A stretch of 9,410 bases of DNA, from positions 1 through 9,410 of the forward strand of contig PMKG01000376.1 in NCBI GenBank assembly GCA_003157675.1, in the 5' to 3' direction. Position 1 is the stretch's first letter; every line of letters begins with the position of its first letter. This stretch comes from Acidobacteriota bacterium (lineage in GTDB: Bacteria > Acidobacteriota > Vicinamibacteria > Vicinamibacterales > Fen-181). Below the pieces are notes generated by a model. The model searched no databases. It saw only the letters and a list, made by a program, of their open reading frames with translations, and had not been told where the DNA came from. The translations under genes were made by a program, and so were the position numbers. This document shows, one piece after another, positions 1 to 7,317 of this stretch.

Positions 1-2
1 AC

Positions 3-944
3 CGCTTCGAGGAGAATCCGGATGCGGCCTCGAAGTCCCCGTTCCGGGTCGGCACGCCCGACGCCCGAGAACTGCGACCGGCAGACGAGACCGGTGGCGA
101 GCGATGGCCCATCGGCGTGTCGGTGACAGGCGCCGCGGGCACGGGCGTGCTTCGCCTCGCCGCCGGCCGCTACTCGTGGTTCCGCGTGCGCGACGCCCGC
201 GACGCACGCGGCGCGACCTGGGCACTGCTGCTCGCCACGATGAAGCGTGACGACGGGGTCTACAGCCGGTGGAACCGGCGACTGTCGCTGCGCATCTCGC
301 GGGTGCTGGTGGGGACGCGCCTCTCGCCGAATGGGGCCACGACGCTGAACGGCGTGCTCTGCCTGCTGGCCGCGGGGCTGATGGGGCAGGGCACGTGGGG
401 CTTCGGCGTCGCGGGCGCGGGGCTCTTTCTGTTCACGTGCATCTTCGACGGCGTGGACGGGGAACTCGCGCGGGCACGGTTCGAGACCTCACGCCTCGGC
501 GAGCATCTCGACGCCGTGGAAGGGGCGGTCTTCTACCTGGCGTTGGTGGTGGGGCTCGGCGCGGCCGTCGACGCGGCGCAGCCGGGATGGTTCGCGTGGG
601 AGTTGACGCTGGGGGCCATCGCGTCGGTCGCGATCTGGTCCGCGACGACTTTCGTCGTGTCGCAGCAGGCCGTCCGGCGCCAGACCAAGTCGGATGATCT
701 GTACCGGGAGAAGATGCTGGAGGAAGCCGTGGGGCCGGTTCGCGCGCTGCTCAGAACGTGCTCGTTCGCCTTCAAGCGCGCGGCCGCCGGCTGGTATCTC
801 CTGGCCTTCGCGCTCGCCGGCGGTCTGCACTACGTCTTCGTGCCGGTCATCATCGCCGCTCTCCTGTCGGCGCCAATCGGCATCTACGTCGCGGCGCTCG
901 TCCTTCGCGACCTGCGCGCGCGCCCGGTCGATCAGAAAGCATAG
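3..944 (+). CDS. Fused nucleotidyltransferase / CDP-alcohol phosphatidyltransferase, 5'-truncated
   Basis: The frame is open from the first bases of the window, so the true start lies upstream; the GTG at 117 is internal. The first ~75 visible residues look like the end of a sugar-nucleotidyltransferase domain (a W-x-x-V-x-D-x-x-D stretch at about 177-204) joined to the DG-x-x-SR-x-NR linker and SPN-x-x-T seen in bifunctional inositol-phosphate cytidylyltransferase/DIPP-synthase-type proteins. A CDP-alcohol phosphatidyltransferase domain with several membrane helices follows. Its signature runs D (447-449), D-G-x-x-A-R (456-473), eight residues, G (498-500), D (510-512), but the expected last Asp is Gly (522-524, after a Glu). 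Such enzymes join a CDP-activated alcohol to a second alcohol, giving a phosphodiester lipid or polyol phosphate at the inner membrane. The substrate cannot be told. The stop overlaps the convergent next gene by 13 bp. Family assignment is firm, exact product is not. Confidence 0.8.
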   Translation, partial: RFEENPDAASKSPFRVGTPDARELRPADETGGERWPIGVSVTGAAGTGVLRLAAGRYSWFRVRDARDARGATWALLLATMKRDDGVYSRWNRRLSLRISRVLVGTRLSPNGATTLNGVLCLLAAGLMGQGTWGFGVAGAGLFLFTCIFDGVDGELARARFETSRLGEHLDAVEGAVFYLALVVGLGAAVDAAQPGWFAWELTLGAIASVAIWSATTFVVSQQAVRRQTKSDDLYREKMLEEAVGPVRALLRTCSFAFKRAAAGWYLLAFALAGGLHYVFVPVIIAALLSAPIGIYVAALVLRDLRARPVDQKA

Positions 945-2278
945 CTGACGCGCGCCTCGAAGGCGGTCCCGTTCAGGACGCCCATCCGGCGGGCGCCCTG
1001 GCGGACGCGGAGCCGACCGAGGTGGAATTCGACGCCGGCCACCCAGTCCCACTCCACCTCCTGGCGGCTGAACGACCACCAGCGAATCAGCGGCCCGCCA
1101 CCGACGAAGATCCGTGTCGCGAAATCGAGCCGGTAGGTGGCCAGCGCGTCGACGACCGAGTACCGGCGGCCGTCGGTGGTGACAATCGCCTCGGCGTCCA
1201 CCATCAGATCCGGAAGGAGGGACGGTGTCGGGACGAGCCAGCGGCCGCCGACTAAGAAGCTCATCGGGGCGAGGAGGTTCGAGGCGCCCACCGTGAATCC
1301 CCGCTCGCGGCCGGCCGCCGCGCGCTCGCCGTGCGAGAACTCGGGGTGCCGGTCGGGGGGAGGCACGGTGTCGAGCGTCCCCTCGTCCAGTTCGCCGAAC
1401 CAGCGCACGGCCCAGCTCGGACGGCTGGCGCCCCCGCGCGGCCAGGCCGACCGCTCGACGGCGAGGCCGCGTTCCAGTTGGTCCACCGGTTCCAGGCGGT
1501 AGTCCGCCGCGCCGAGCACGATGGCGTCGTCGCCGCGCGCGTCGGCGTACCCACGTCGATACCAGGCCCACGGGGCACCGTGATCGCGAATCCCCCAGGT
1601 GAACTTGCGCAGGCCGTCGGCGTCGGTGCCCGGCGTGAAGAGGCCATCGCCATCGACGTCCGCCGCCATGGCGTGCGAGCCGAGTTCGACGATCAGGCGC
1701 ACCGGCAGGTCGAGAGCGGCACCGCGAGCCACGTGCTTCACGTTGTCCGGCATCGCGGCGCCGTGCGCGCTCGGATAGACGGCCACCACCCTCCCCTGCT
1801 CCGGCGGCGAGACCCGCGGGTCGGAACCGGCTGGGAACTCGACGGCGATCGACGCCTCCTCGAGGTCGCGCGGATGCCAGAGATTGAGGTGGATGGGAAT
1901 GACGCCGCTGTTCGACCGATACGGATTGCCCAGGTAATAGAAGAAGTACTCGATCACGACGCGGCGGCGACTCGCGTCCAGCACGGTCACCCGGTAGAAG
2001 ACCATCGCCCGCGCGACCTTCGCGACGCGCGAGAGATGCTCGTATCGACTGATGGCCGCGTCGATCGATGGCGCCAGCGTCTCACCGGGCGACCCTGGTG
2101 TCGGCGCCACAGTGGCCGGGCCCGGCGATGTCGGCAGGAAGATCTCGTCGGGATGGAAGACGAGCGTCGGCGCGAAGTACCGCGCGAGCCGTTGCTCCTG
2201 CTCTCGCGGGATCTCCGGAGGCTGTTCCGGCGGGAGTACAGCCCCCGCACCGAGCGCGAGAACGAGCAGGGCGAGCAT
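932..2278 (-). CDS. Exported Vps62-like protein with outer-membrane-type C-terminus
   Basis: 448 residues from ATG at 2278. Residues 1-14 are a hydrophobic stretch typical of a signal peptide. The front half resembles the Vps62 family: YFAP-x-L-x-FHPDE (34-45), an aromatic block around 109-116, IHLNLWHPRDLEEA (129-142) in place of the usual H-x-GDWE, and ELGSHA (198-203). DVDGDG (207-212) is a calcium-loop-like acidic motif. The last ~120 residues alternate polar and hydrophobic and end FEARVSYAF, with F, A, V, Y, F at every second position, which is the usual outer-membrane beta-strand sorting signal. The role is unknown; an envelope location is likely. In-frame GTG codons at 2326 and 2347 would extend it and give a more basic signal peptide (RQIRIR), but both lie inside the divergent glycosyltransferase gene, so 2278 was chosen. 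No clear ribosome binding site decides. It converges on gene 1 with overlapping stops. Confidence 0.75.
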   Translation of the reverse strand: MLALLVLALGAGAVLPPEQPPEIPREQEQRLARYFAPTLVFHPDEIFLPTSPGPATVAPTPGSPGETLAPSIDAAISRYEHLSRVAKVARAMVFYRVTVLDASRRRVVIEYFFYYLGNPYRSNSGVIPIHLNLWHPRDLEEASIAVEFPAGSDPRVSPPEQGRVVAVYPSAHGAAMPDNVKHVARGAALDLPVRLIVELGSHAMAADVDGDGLFTPGTDADGLRKFTWGIRDHGAPWAWYRRGYADARGDDAIVLGAADYRLEPVDQLERGLAVERSAWPRGGASRPSWAVRWFGELDEGTLDTVPPPDRHPEFSHGERAAAGRERGFTVGASNLLAPMSFLVGGRWLVPTPSLLPDLMVDAEAIVTTDGRRYSVVDALATYRLDFATRIFVGGGPLIRWWSFSRQEVEWDWVAGVEFHLGRLRVRQGARRMGVLNGTAFEARVSYAF

Positions 2279-2286
2279 GACGAATG

Positions 2287-2296
2287 TGAGAGAATA
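2287..2296. promoter_or_regulatory. Possible divergent promoter with overlapping opposed -10 elements
   Basis: The 28-bp gap between the two divergent ATGs holds TGAGAGAAT on the plus strand (2287-2295), an extended -10 (TGn followed by GAGAAT, 4 of 6 to TATAAT), 11 nt before the ATG at 2307. On the minus strand the same bases read TATTCT (2296 to 2291, 4 of 6), 12 nt before the ATG at 2278. Both would give very short leaders. No convincing -35 was seen on either side. This is inference from position and similarity only. Confidence 0.35.
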
Positions 2297-2306
2297 CCAC
2301 GCCCGT

Positions 2307-3488
2307 ATGCGGATCTGTCTGGCCACGCGCCAGTACCCGGTGGTCACCGAGACGTTCGTCGCCGATTCGGCGAGTGCCCTGCAGCGCGATGGGCACGAGG
2401 TTCGACTAGTGGCCCGCCGCTGCGCGAGAGGCCCCGAAGATCAGTCGCCGGACCTGGATGCGGCGCCCGTCGGTCACTGGTCCGCGCGAGCCGTCGATCT
2501 GATGCGCCATCCAGGACGGTGGCGGGCGGACGTGGCGCGCGCCAGGCGCGTGACGTCGACGCGCTTCGCGTCGGTCTGGGACGCGCCGTACCGCGCCAGG
2601 CTCGACGCGGTCGCGGGCGCCGACTGCCTGCTCGCCCACTTCGGCTACGTCGCCGTGGACTGGCTGCCCGTGGCCCTGCTCGCCGGCCGGCCATTCGCCG
2701 CCTTCTTCCACGGCAGCGACATCACGAAGTGGCAGCGGCGCAACCCGCGATTCTACGATCACCTCTTCGCCTCCGGTGCCGGCCTGCTCACCAACAGCGA
2801 GTTCCTCAGGGGCCGTCTCATCGACTCGGGGGCGCGCCCCGACCGCGTCCGCGTCGTGCCCCTCGCCGCCCACGAGACGTTCGCCGCTGTTCCCACCTCA
2901 CCGCCGCTCGAGCAGCCGCTCGTCGTCACGATCTCGCGTCTCGTGGAGAAGAAGGGCGTCGATGATGCCCTGGCCGCGTTTGCCGAGGCCTCCCGCATCA
3001 TCGGGGACCGGTGGCGGTACGTGGTGGTCGGCGACGGCCCTGAACGACGTCGTCTTCGTCGCCTCGCCGGGAGCCTGGGCATCGGGGACCGCGTCGATTT
3101 CGTCTTGCGTGCGACCCGGCTCGACATCCTGCGGCTCTTGAACGCGTCTTCGATCTTCCTGCAGGGCAGCCGGACCGCCTCGAACGGAGACACCGAGGGC
3201 ACCCCGATCGCGCTGCTCGAGGCGGCGACGCTCGGGCTTCCGATCGTCGCGACCTCCCATGCGGGGATCCCTGAGATGCTGCCGCCCGATGCGGCCACGA
3301 GCGGCTTCCTCGTCGGCGAGCGAGCCGTCACGGCGATGTCGGCGGCGATCGTCCGCCTCGCGGCCAGCCAGGACGAGCGCCGCGACTGGGCCCGCGCCTG
3401 CATGGCCTGCGCACGCCAGCGGACCCCGGCACGAGAAGGGCGCGAGTTGTCCGACGCGCTGCGCGCGGTCGCGGCGGTGCCGGCATGA
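2307..3488 (+). CDS. GT4-family glycosyltransferase (first gene of surface-glycan operon)
   Basis: 393 residues, a normal length for a GT-B fold retaining glycosyltransferase of family 4. It begins MRICLATRQYP followed by an ETF-x-x-D pattern, as in WcaL/AmsK-like colanic-acid and amylovoran transferases. HGSD (135-138) ends the acceptor-side domain, ISRLVEKKG (209-217) opens the nucleotide-sugar domain, VVGDGPE lies at 240-246, and the E-x7-E donor-binding motif EGTPIALLE (297-305) is intact. It should transfer a sugar from a nucleotide donor to a growing lipid-linked glycan on the cytoplasmic face; donor and acceptor cannot be read from sequence. The ATG at 2307 was chosen because the family motif starts there, although the frame is open back to 2052 across the divergent gene. 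Only a weak purine run precedes it (GAGAG, 2289-2293). The stop overlaps the next start as ATGA, so the two are translationally coupled. Confidence 0.9.
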   Translation: MRICLATRQYPVVTETFVADSASALQRDGHEVRLVARRCARGPEDQSPDLDAAPVGHWSARAVDLMRHPGRWRADVARARRVTSTRFASVWDAPYRARLDAVAGADCLLAHFGYVAVDWLPVALLAGRPFAAFFHGSDITKWQRRNPRFYDHLFASGAGLLTNSEFLRGRLIDSGARPDRVRVVPLAAHETFAAVPTSPPLEQPLVVTISRLVEKKGVDDALAAFAEASRIIGDRWRYVVVGDGPERRRLRRLAGSLGIGDRVDFVLRATRLDILRLLNASSIFLQGSRTASNGDTEGTPIALLEAATLGLPIVATSHAGIPEMLPPDAATSGFLVGERAVTAMSAAIVRLAASQDERRDWARACMACARQRTPAREGRELSDALRAVAAVPA

Positions 3489-4645
3489 CTGCGCGAGGCA
3501 GGCTGACTCTCGGCATCCTCGCCAACGAGTTCTTCGATCCGGGCTCGGGGCGGATGGGAGGCTTCGGGTGGGCCGCGGCCAACCTCGCGCGCCTGTTCGC
3601 GGACGATCCCGAGCTGGGCGTCAGACCGATCGTCATCGCCGGCGAGGCGGTGCGCGGTTGGACGGATCGGGACGGCCGGATGCACGGGGCGGAGTTCATC
3701 CCCCGCACGTGGAACGCCTGGTCCGACCGGCGCCGGCTGCGCCAGGCGTCGGTGGGCGCGCTCGTGGCGATCGACTTCCGGCCTTCGTACCGACGGGTGT
3801 TGCGCGCGCTTCCGGATGCGCCGCTCATCGTCTGGATCCGCGATCCGAGAACGCCCGATGATAACCGCCTCGTGCGGTCGGTCCGGGTTCCCGGTGACGA
3901 CGAGGTGCCGGGGGGCCTCGGCGAGGTGCGCTGTGACGGCCTTGGAGTGGAGGTGGAACGACGCAGGCGTGCCGGGCGTCCTGTCCACCTGACCGTGACC
4001 GATCCGTTCCTCGTGCCGAAGATCGAATCGGCTTACGGCCTGCGCGCCGAAGGTGTGAGGACGCTCCCGAACCCGGTCGAGGTGGGCGCCGGCGCGATCG
4101 CCAAGAGCCAGCGGCCCACGGTCGCGTTTCTCGGCCGTCTCGACCCGATCAAGCGCCCGTGGGTGTTCACGGCGCTCGCCTCGAGGTTCCCCGGGACCAC
4201 GTTCCTCATGCTCGGCCGGAGTCATTTCTCCGGGCCGGGATCGTGGCGTCCCGCCGATCTGCCGCCGAATGTCGTGATGCTCGGCCATGCAGGTGACGCC
4301 GCGAAGCGGCAGGCTCTCTCCGCCGCCTGGGTGCTCGTGAACACGTCCGTCCACGAAGCGCTGGCGGTGAGCTTCCTCGAAGCGCTGGCGAGCGAGACAC
4401 CCCTCGTTGCGATGGTCGACGCGGGAGGGCTGGTCCCCCGGTTCGGATGCTCGGTCGGACAGTCGGGCGGCACCGGGCTCGACAAGATCGACGTCCTGAG
4501 CGACGCGCTCGCCCGACTGCTCGCCGATCACGCGCTCAGACGGCGCCTCGGCGCCGAGGGTCGAGCCTGGGTCGCCCGCCACCACGGTCGCGCGGCGTTC
4601 CTGGCGGCGTTCGCCGATCTCGTCCAGCGGCCGGGTGCCGCGTGA
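3485..4645 (+). CDS. GT4-family glycosyltransferase (second gene of operon)
   Basis: 386 residues. The N-terminal half (about 1-200) is less typical: ILANEFFDP (11-19) and a glycine-rich GRMGGFGW (22-29) form the first Rossmann turn, and residues 100-165 are divergent. The C-terminal half is standard GT4: FLGRLDPIKRP (215-225), a nucleotide-binding core, and the E-x7-E motif EALAVSFLE (291-299) followed by ALASETPLVAM. FLGRLDPIKRP corresponds to the K-containing donor-phosphate loop of the family. It is likely to add the next sugar of the same glycan as its upstream neighbour. The ATG at 3485 overlaps the preceding TGA (ATGA) and has no good ribosome binding site, consistent with coupled re-initiation. 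The stop overlaps the flippase GTG (GTGA). It shares little obvious sequence with the upstream transferase outside the motifs, so it does not look like a recent duplicate. Confidence 0.88.
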   Translation: MTARGRLTLGILANEFFDPGSGRMGGFGWAAANLARLFADDPELGVRPIVIAGEAVRGWTDRDGRMHGAEFIPRTWNAWSDRRRLRQASVGALVAIDFRPSYRRVLRALPDAPLIVWIRDPRTPDDNRLVRSVRVPGDDEVPGGLGEVRCDGLGVEVERRRRAGRPVHLTVTDPFLVPKIESAYGLRAEGVRTLPNPVEVGAGAIAKSQRPTVAFLGRLDPIKRPWVFTALASRFPGTTFLMLGRSHFSGPGSWRPADLPPNVVMLGHAGDAAKRQALSAAWVLVNTSVHEALAVSFLEALASETPLVAMVDAGGLVPRFGCSVGQSGGTGLDKIDVLSDALARLLADHALRRRLGAEGRAWVARHHGRAAFLAAFADLVQRPGAA

Positions 4646-6141
4646 CCGCCGACGTGCGGCCCTCGTCTGCGGCACTGACGGCCAAGACCGTGCGGGCGGT
4701 TGCCTGGGTCGCCTTGTTCGAGCTCGCGCGAGGCCTGCTCTACGCTGCCATGCCGGCCGTCCTCGCCCGATTCGGGACCGCTCGCGACGTGGGCCTGGCC
4801 GAGCTGGTGTTCGCCATTTATTACGTCGCCTCGCCGTTTGTCGAAGCCGGGTCGGGCGCGGCCGTGATCCAGCGCCCTGGCGCCAGCCGCGAGTTCCTGG
4901 CGATTGTGTTCGCCACCAACGCCGCGACCGGCGCGGCCGTCGCGCTGGCCCTATGGGCGGGAGCCACGCTACTGGCTGCTGAAGCGCGCTTCGATCCGCG
5001 AGTGGTGCCGCTTCTCCGCGCGCTCTCCCCCTGCATGCTGATGGCCGGCCTGACCGTCGTGCCTCAAAGCCTTCTGGCGCGGCGCATGGCCTTCGGCGTG
5101 CTGACGGCGGTAGGCGTGACGGCGACGATCGCGAGCGGCGTCGTGGCCATTGTCCTGGCCCGACGCGGCCTCGGGGCGGCCGCCATCGTCGCGGCGCTGC
5201 TGGCCCACTCGGGGACGACGCTGATCGGAACGTGGATCGGCGCCCGCTGGTGGCCGTCGTGGCGATTCGAGAGAGGCGAACTTGCCGGCCTGCTTCGATT
5301 CAGCATGCCGAACGCCGGCGCGCGATTGGTCGGCGATTTCGCGGGTCAGTTCGAGCGGTTCCTCGTCGGCGGGGTGCTGGGCAGCGCCACGCTCGGCCTC
5401 TATGGGGCCGTGCGCGGCCTGGCGCGGACGCCGTTCCTGCAACTGATGCAGGTCTCGGACCGCGTGCTGCTGCCGGCCTTGTCGAGCCTGCAGCACGATC
5501 TGCCGCGAACGAGGGCCTACTACCTTGCGGCGGTCCGGAACGAACTGGCCCTGCTCGGCCCGCTCGTCGTGCTGGTCGGCGCCGCGTCCACCGCGCTGGT
5601 CCCGATGATTTACGGTCCGCGCTGGAGCGCCGCGGTCGTCCTGGTACCGATGATGGCGTTCATCACGGTGAGGACCTGCACCAATCACTCGGTGGGCGCG
5701 GTGTTCCTGGCGCAGGGACGTCCCGGCCTTCAGCTCCTCTGGTCGGCGATCAACATTCCGCTGATGCTGGTGTACTTCCTCGTCGGCCTGCACTGGGGGC
5801 TGACGGGCTTCATCACGGCCTGGGCATCGATCGGCATCTTCGGCTGGGCCATCCCGCACGTGCTGGCCTGCCGCGTGATCGGCATGCGGTTCCGCGACTT
5901 CCTCGGAGGCCTCGCACCAGTGGTCTCGGCGCTCGGCCTGACGGCGATCCTCTGGACGGCGTCGCTCTGGCTGCTGCCGGCACAGGGGATGGGGCGGTGG
6001 CGGCTGGCGGCATTTGCGCCGCCCGCTCTTCTCGCGTACGCAGGGATCTTGTGGGTGTGCGATCGGAGGCTCGTGGAGGATCTCTATGGGGCGCTCCGGG
6101 GCGCCTTCCTCACGCCGCGCGAGCGCACCGCTCGCGAATGA
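4642..6141 (+). CDS. Wzx/WzxC-like lipopolysaccharide or exopolysaccharide flippase
   Basis: 499 residues, almost wholly hydrophobic with about 12-14 predicted membrane helices, as expected for MOP-superfamily polysaccharide transporters. Family-like stretches are FVEAGSGAAVIQR (66-78), corresponding to the F-x-x-x-G...A-x-I-Q block of WzxC-type proteins, a second-half start RFSMPNAGARL (219-229), RFLVGG-x-LG-x-x-x-LGLY (239-254) and the DRVLLPALSSLQ stretch (273-284). It should move an undecaprenyl-linked glycan repeat from the cytoplasmic to the periplasmic face of the inner membrane. The GTG at 4642 was chosen because it overlaps the preceding stop as GTGA and starts just ahead of the first helix; the frame is open further upstream only as a shadow of the glycosyltransferase. 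It is the last gene of the coupled trio. Its end overlaps the convergent glycosyltransferase by 32 bp. No polymerase or initiating enzyme lies beside it. Confidence 0.9.
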   Translation: MTADVRPSSAALTAKTVRAVAWVALFELARGLLYAAMPAVLARFGTARDVGLAELVFAIYYVASPFVEAGSGAAVIQRPGASREFLAIVFATNAATGAAVALALWAGATLLAAEARFDPRVVPLLRALSPCMLMAGLTVVPQSLLARRMAFGVLTAVGVTATIASGVVAIVLARRGLGAAAIVAALLAHSGTTLIGTWIGARWWPSWRFERGELAGLLRFSMPNAGARLVGDFAGQFERFLVGGVLGSATLGLYGAVRGLARTPFLQLMQVSDRVLLPALSSLQHDLPRTRAYYLAAVRNELALLGPLVVLVGAASTALVPMIYGPRWSAAVVLVPMMAFITVRTCTNHSVGAVFLAQGRPGLQLLWSAINIPLMLVYFLVGLHWGLTGFITAWASIGIFGWAIPHVLACRVIGMRFRDFLGGLAPVVSALGLTAILWTASLWLLPAQGMGRWRLAAFAPPALLAYAGILWVCDRRLVEDLYGALRGAFLTPRERTARE

Positions 6142-7300
6142 ACGTCTCCAGCGCGTCCGCCCTGGCCGCCCACGTGAACGCGGGAGCGGTGGCCAGAGCG
6201 CCAGCGATCAGGCGTTCGGACAGCCCGGGGTCGGCGAGCACCCGGCGAACGGCCTCTGCCGCCGCCACGGGGTCGTCCGGGGGGACGAGCCAGGCATTCC
6301 GGCCGTGCTCCAGCACCTCGCAGAGATCGGGGGTGGCGGGTGCGATGATCGGTCGTCCGGCGCCGAGATATTGGTACGTCTTCAGGGGCAGCACCGTCCT
6401 TCCCGACGCGAGCGGCCCTGACGCCGGCGTCAGCAGCAAGACATCGGCGGCGACCAGGTAGTCCATGGCGGCCGAGGGTTCGACACGGCGCTCGACTCGC
6501 ACGTTGTGGGCTCCAAGCGACGCCGCGTACTCGGCGAGGGCCGTGCGCTCTCCCTCACCGACCACGCCGACGAGGACCACCGTGACCTCGGGCATTGCGG
6601 CCGCGGCTCGAATCAGCACCTCGGGTTGCTTCTTCGCATTCAGGCGCCCCGCATAGCAGGCGAGCCGAATGGCAGCCGGCAGGCCGAGACGGGCGCGCGC
6701 CTCCGCCTTCGTGCCGGACGAAGCGATGGCGCACGGGTCGTAGCCGTTTCGGATCACGCGGATGGATTCGGCCGGCCATCCCGCCTCGACGTAGCCGTCC
6801 CGGACGCAGTCGGAATGGGCCACCACACCGCGCCAGCCCATCGTCCTGCCGACCCGGCACAGGGCCGCCGCATGAGCGGGCGAGTGCGTCTCGTAGATCG
6901 TGGGGATTCCGAGACGGGAGGCGATCGCCGCGAGCGGCCAGCGGCGCGAGAGCACGATGTCTGGCGCCAGCCCGCCGAGCGCCCTGGCGATGGGACGCGC
7001 CAGCGCCGCATCGGCCACCCATTGCGGGCCGGCCGCGCGCTGGCTCGTCGCGGCGCGAAAGGCGGCCGGGGCGTCGATCCACGGCGCCACCGGGTGCAAG
7101 TGACGCGCCGCGAGCCGCACGCCGTAGGCACGCTCGATCGCGCCGGCCGTCGCGGCCCCATCCACCTCGCGCGGCGCCGAGTACAGCACACGAAGGTCGA
7201 ACGCGCCGCGACCGGCGAGCGCCTCCGCCGTGCGCACCATCTGCTCGACGTCGGCTTCGACGTGGGGGATGACGCGCGAGGTCAGCACGGCGAGCCGCAT
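6110..7300 (-). CDS. GT4-family glycosyltransferase
   Basis: 396 residues. MRLAVLTSRVIPHVEADVEQ opens the N-terminal domain. IYETHSPAH (135-143) and AHSDCVRDGY (161-170) mark the end of that domain. IRNGYD (183-188), CYAGRLNAKKQPE (215-227) and VLLLTPASG (287-295) belong to the donor-binding domain. The LPLKTYQYLGAGRPII stretch (304-319) corresponds to the PLK-x-FEY-x-AAG-x-P form of the GT4 motif, but Gln310 stands where the family usually has Glu. It probably adds a sugar to a surface glycan or envelope lipid. The ATG at 7300 was chosen over an open frame reaching 7405 because the family sequence begins there. A weak GAGAAG (7304-7309) precedes it by only 3 nt. It lies 17 bp behind the outer-membrane gene at 7318 and is probably cotranscribed with it. 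Its 3' end overlaps the flippase gene. Confidence 0.88.
   Translation of the reverse strand: MRLAVLTSRVIPHVEADVEQMVRTAEALAGRGAFDLRVLYSAPREVDGAATAGAIERAYGVRLAARHLHPVAPWIDAPAAFRAATSQRAAGPQWVADAALARPIARALGGLAPDIVLSRRWPLAAIASRLGIPTIYETHSPAHAAALCRVGRTMGWRGVVAHSDCVRDGYVEAGWPAESIRVIRNGYDPCAIASSGTKAEARARLGLPAAIRLACYAGRLNAKKQPEVLIRAAAAMPEVTVVLVGVVGEGERTALAEYAASLGAHNVRVERRVEPSAAMDYLVAADVLLLTPASGPLASGRTVLPLKTYQYLGAGRPIIAPATPDLCEVLEHGRNAWLVPPDDPVAAAEAVRRVLADPGLSERLIAGALATAPAFTWAARADALETFIRERCARAA
6118..6136. terminator. Perfect hairpin inside overlapping convergent gene ends
   Basis: The sequence CGCGAGCG-CAC-CGCTCGCG has perfect 8-bp arms and a 3-nt loop, and lies wholly inside the 32-bp overlap of the flippase and glycosyltransferase 3' ends. 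Neither strand has a T-run after it, so it is not a classical intrinsic terminator; it could act as a bidirectional attenuating or RNA-protecting stem. The stem is certain from the sequence, its function is inferred. Confidence 0.4.
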
Positions 7301-7317
7301 GGACTTCTCGGTGCGGG

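Noticed and set aside
117..944. GTG at 117 as the start of the phosphatidyltransferase.
   Set aside because: The frame is open to the window edge and the upstream residues continue the fused-domain linker, so the gene is truncated rather than starting there.
914..955. GCGCGCG/CGCGCGC arms flanking the overlapping stops of genes 1 and 2 as a terminator.
   Set aside because: The loop is 28 nt, only a 4-bp inner stem helps and it leaves an 11-nt one-sided bulge; alternating GC runs are easily found by chance here.
489..1571. A 360-residue minus-strand open frame over the phosphatidyltransferase 3' half.
   Set aside because: Shadow of the membrane protein gene; the product is Arg/Gly-rich with no membrane or domain features.
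2279..2347. Earlier GTG starts (2326, 2347) for the Vps62-like protein, which would give a more basic signal peptide.
   Set aside because: Both fall inside the divergent glycosyltransferase and lack ribosome binding sites; 2326 remains a real alternative because RQIRIR would make a good signal-peptide n-region.
1331..2965. A 544-residue plus-strand open frame across the exported protein and the first glycosyltransferase.
   Set aside because: Arg-rich product with no recognisable fold; the two real genes on these bases have family motifs and plausible starts.
2759..4675. A 638-residue open frame on the minus strand across the two glycosyltransferase genes.
   Set aside because: It is antisense to two genes with clear GT4 motifs, its product is Arg/Pro/His-rich low-complexity sequence, and long empty frames are expected at this G+C content.
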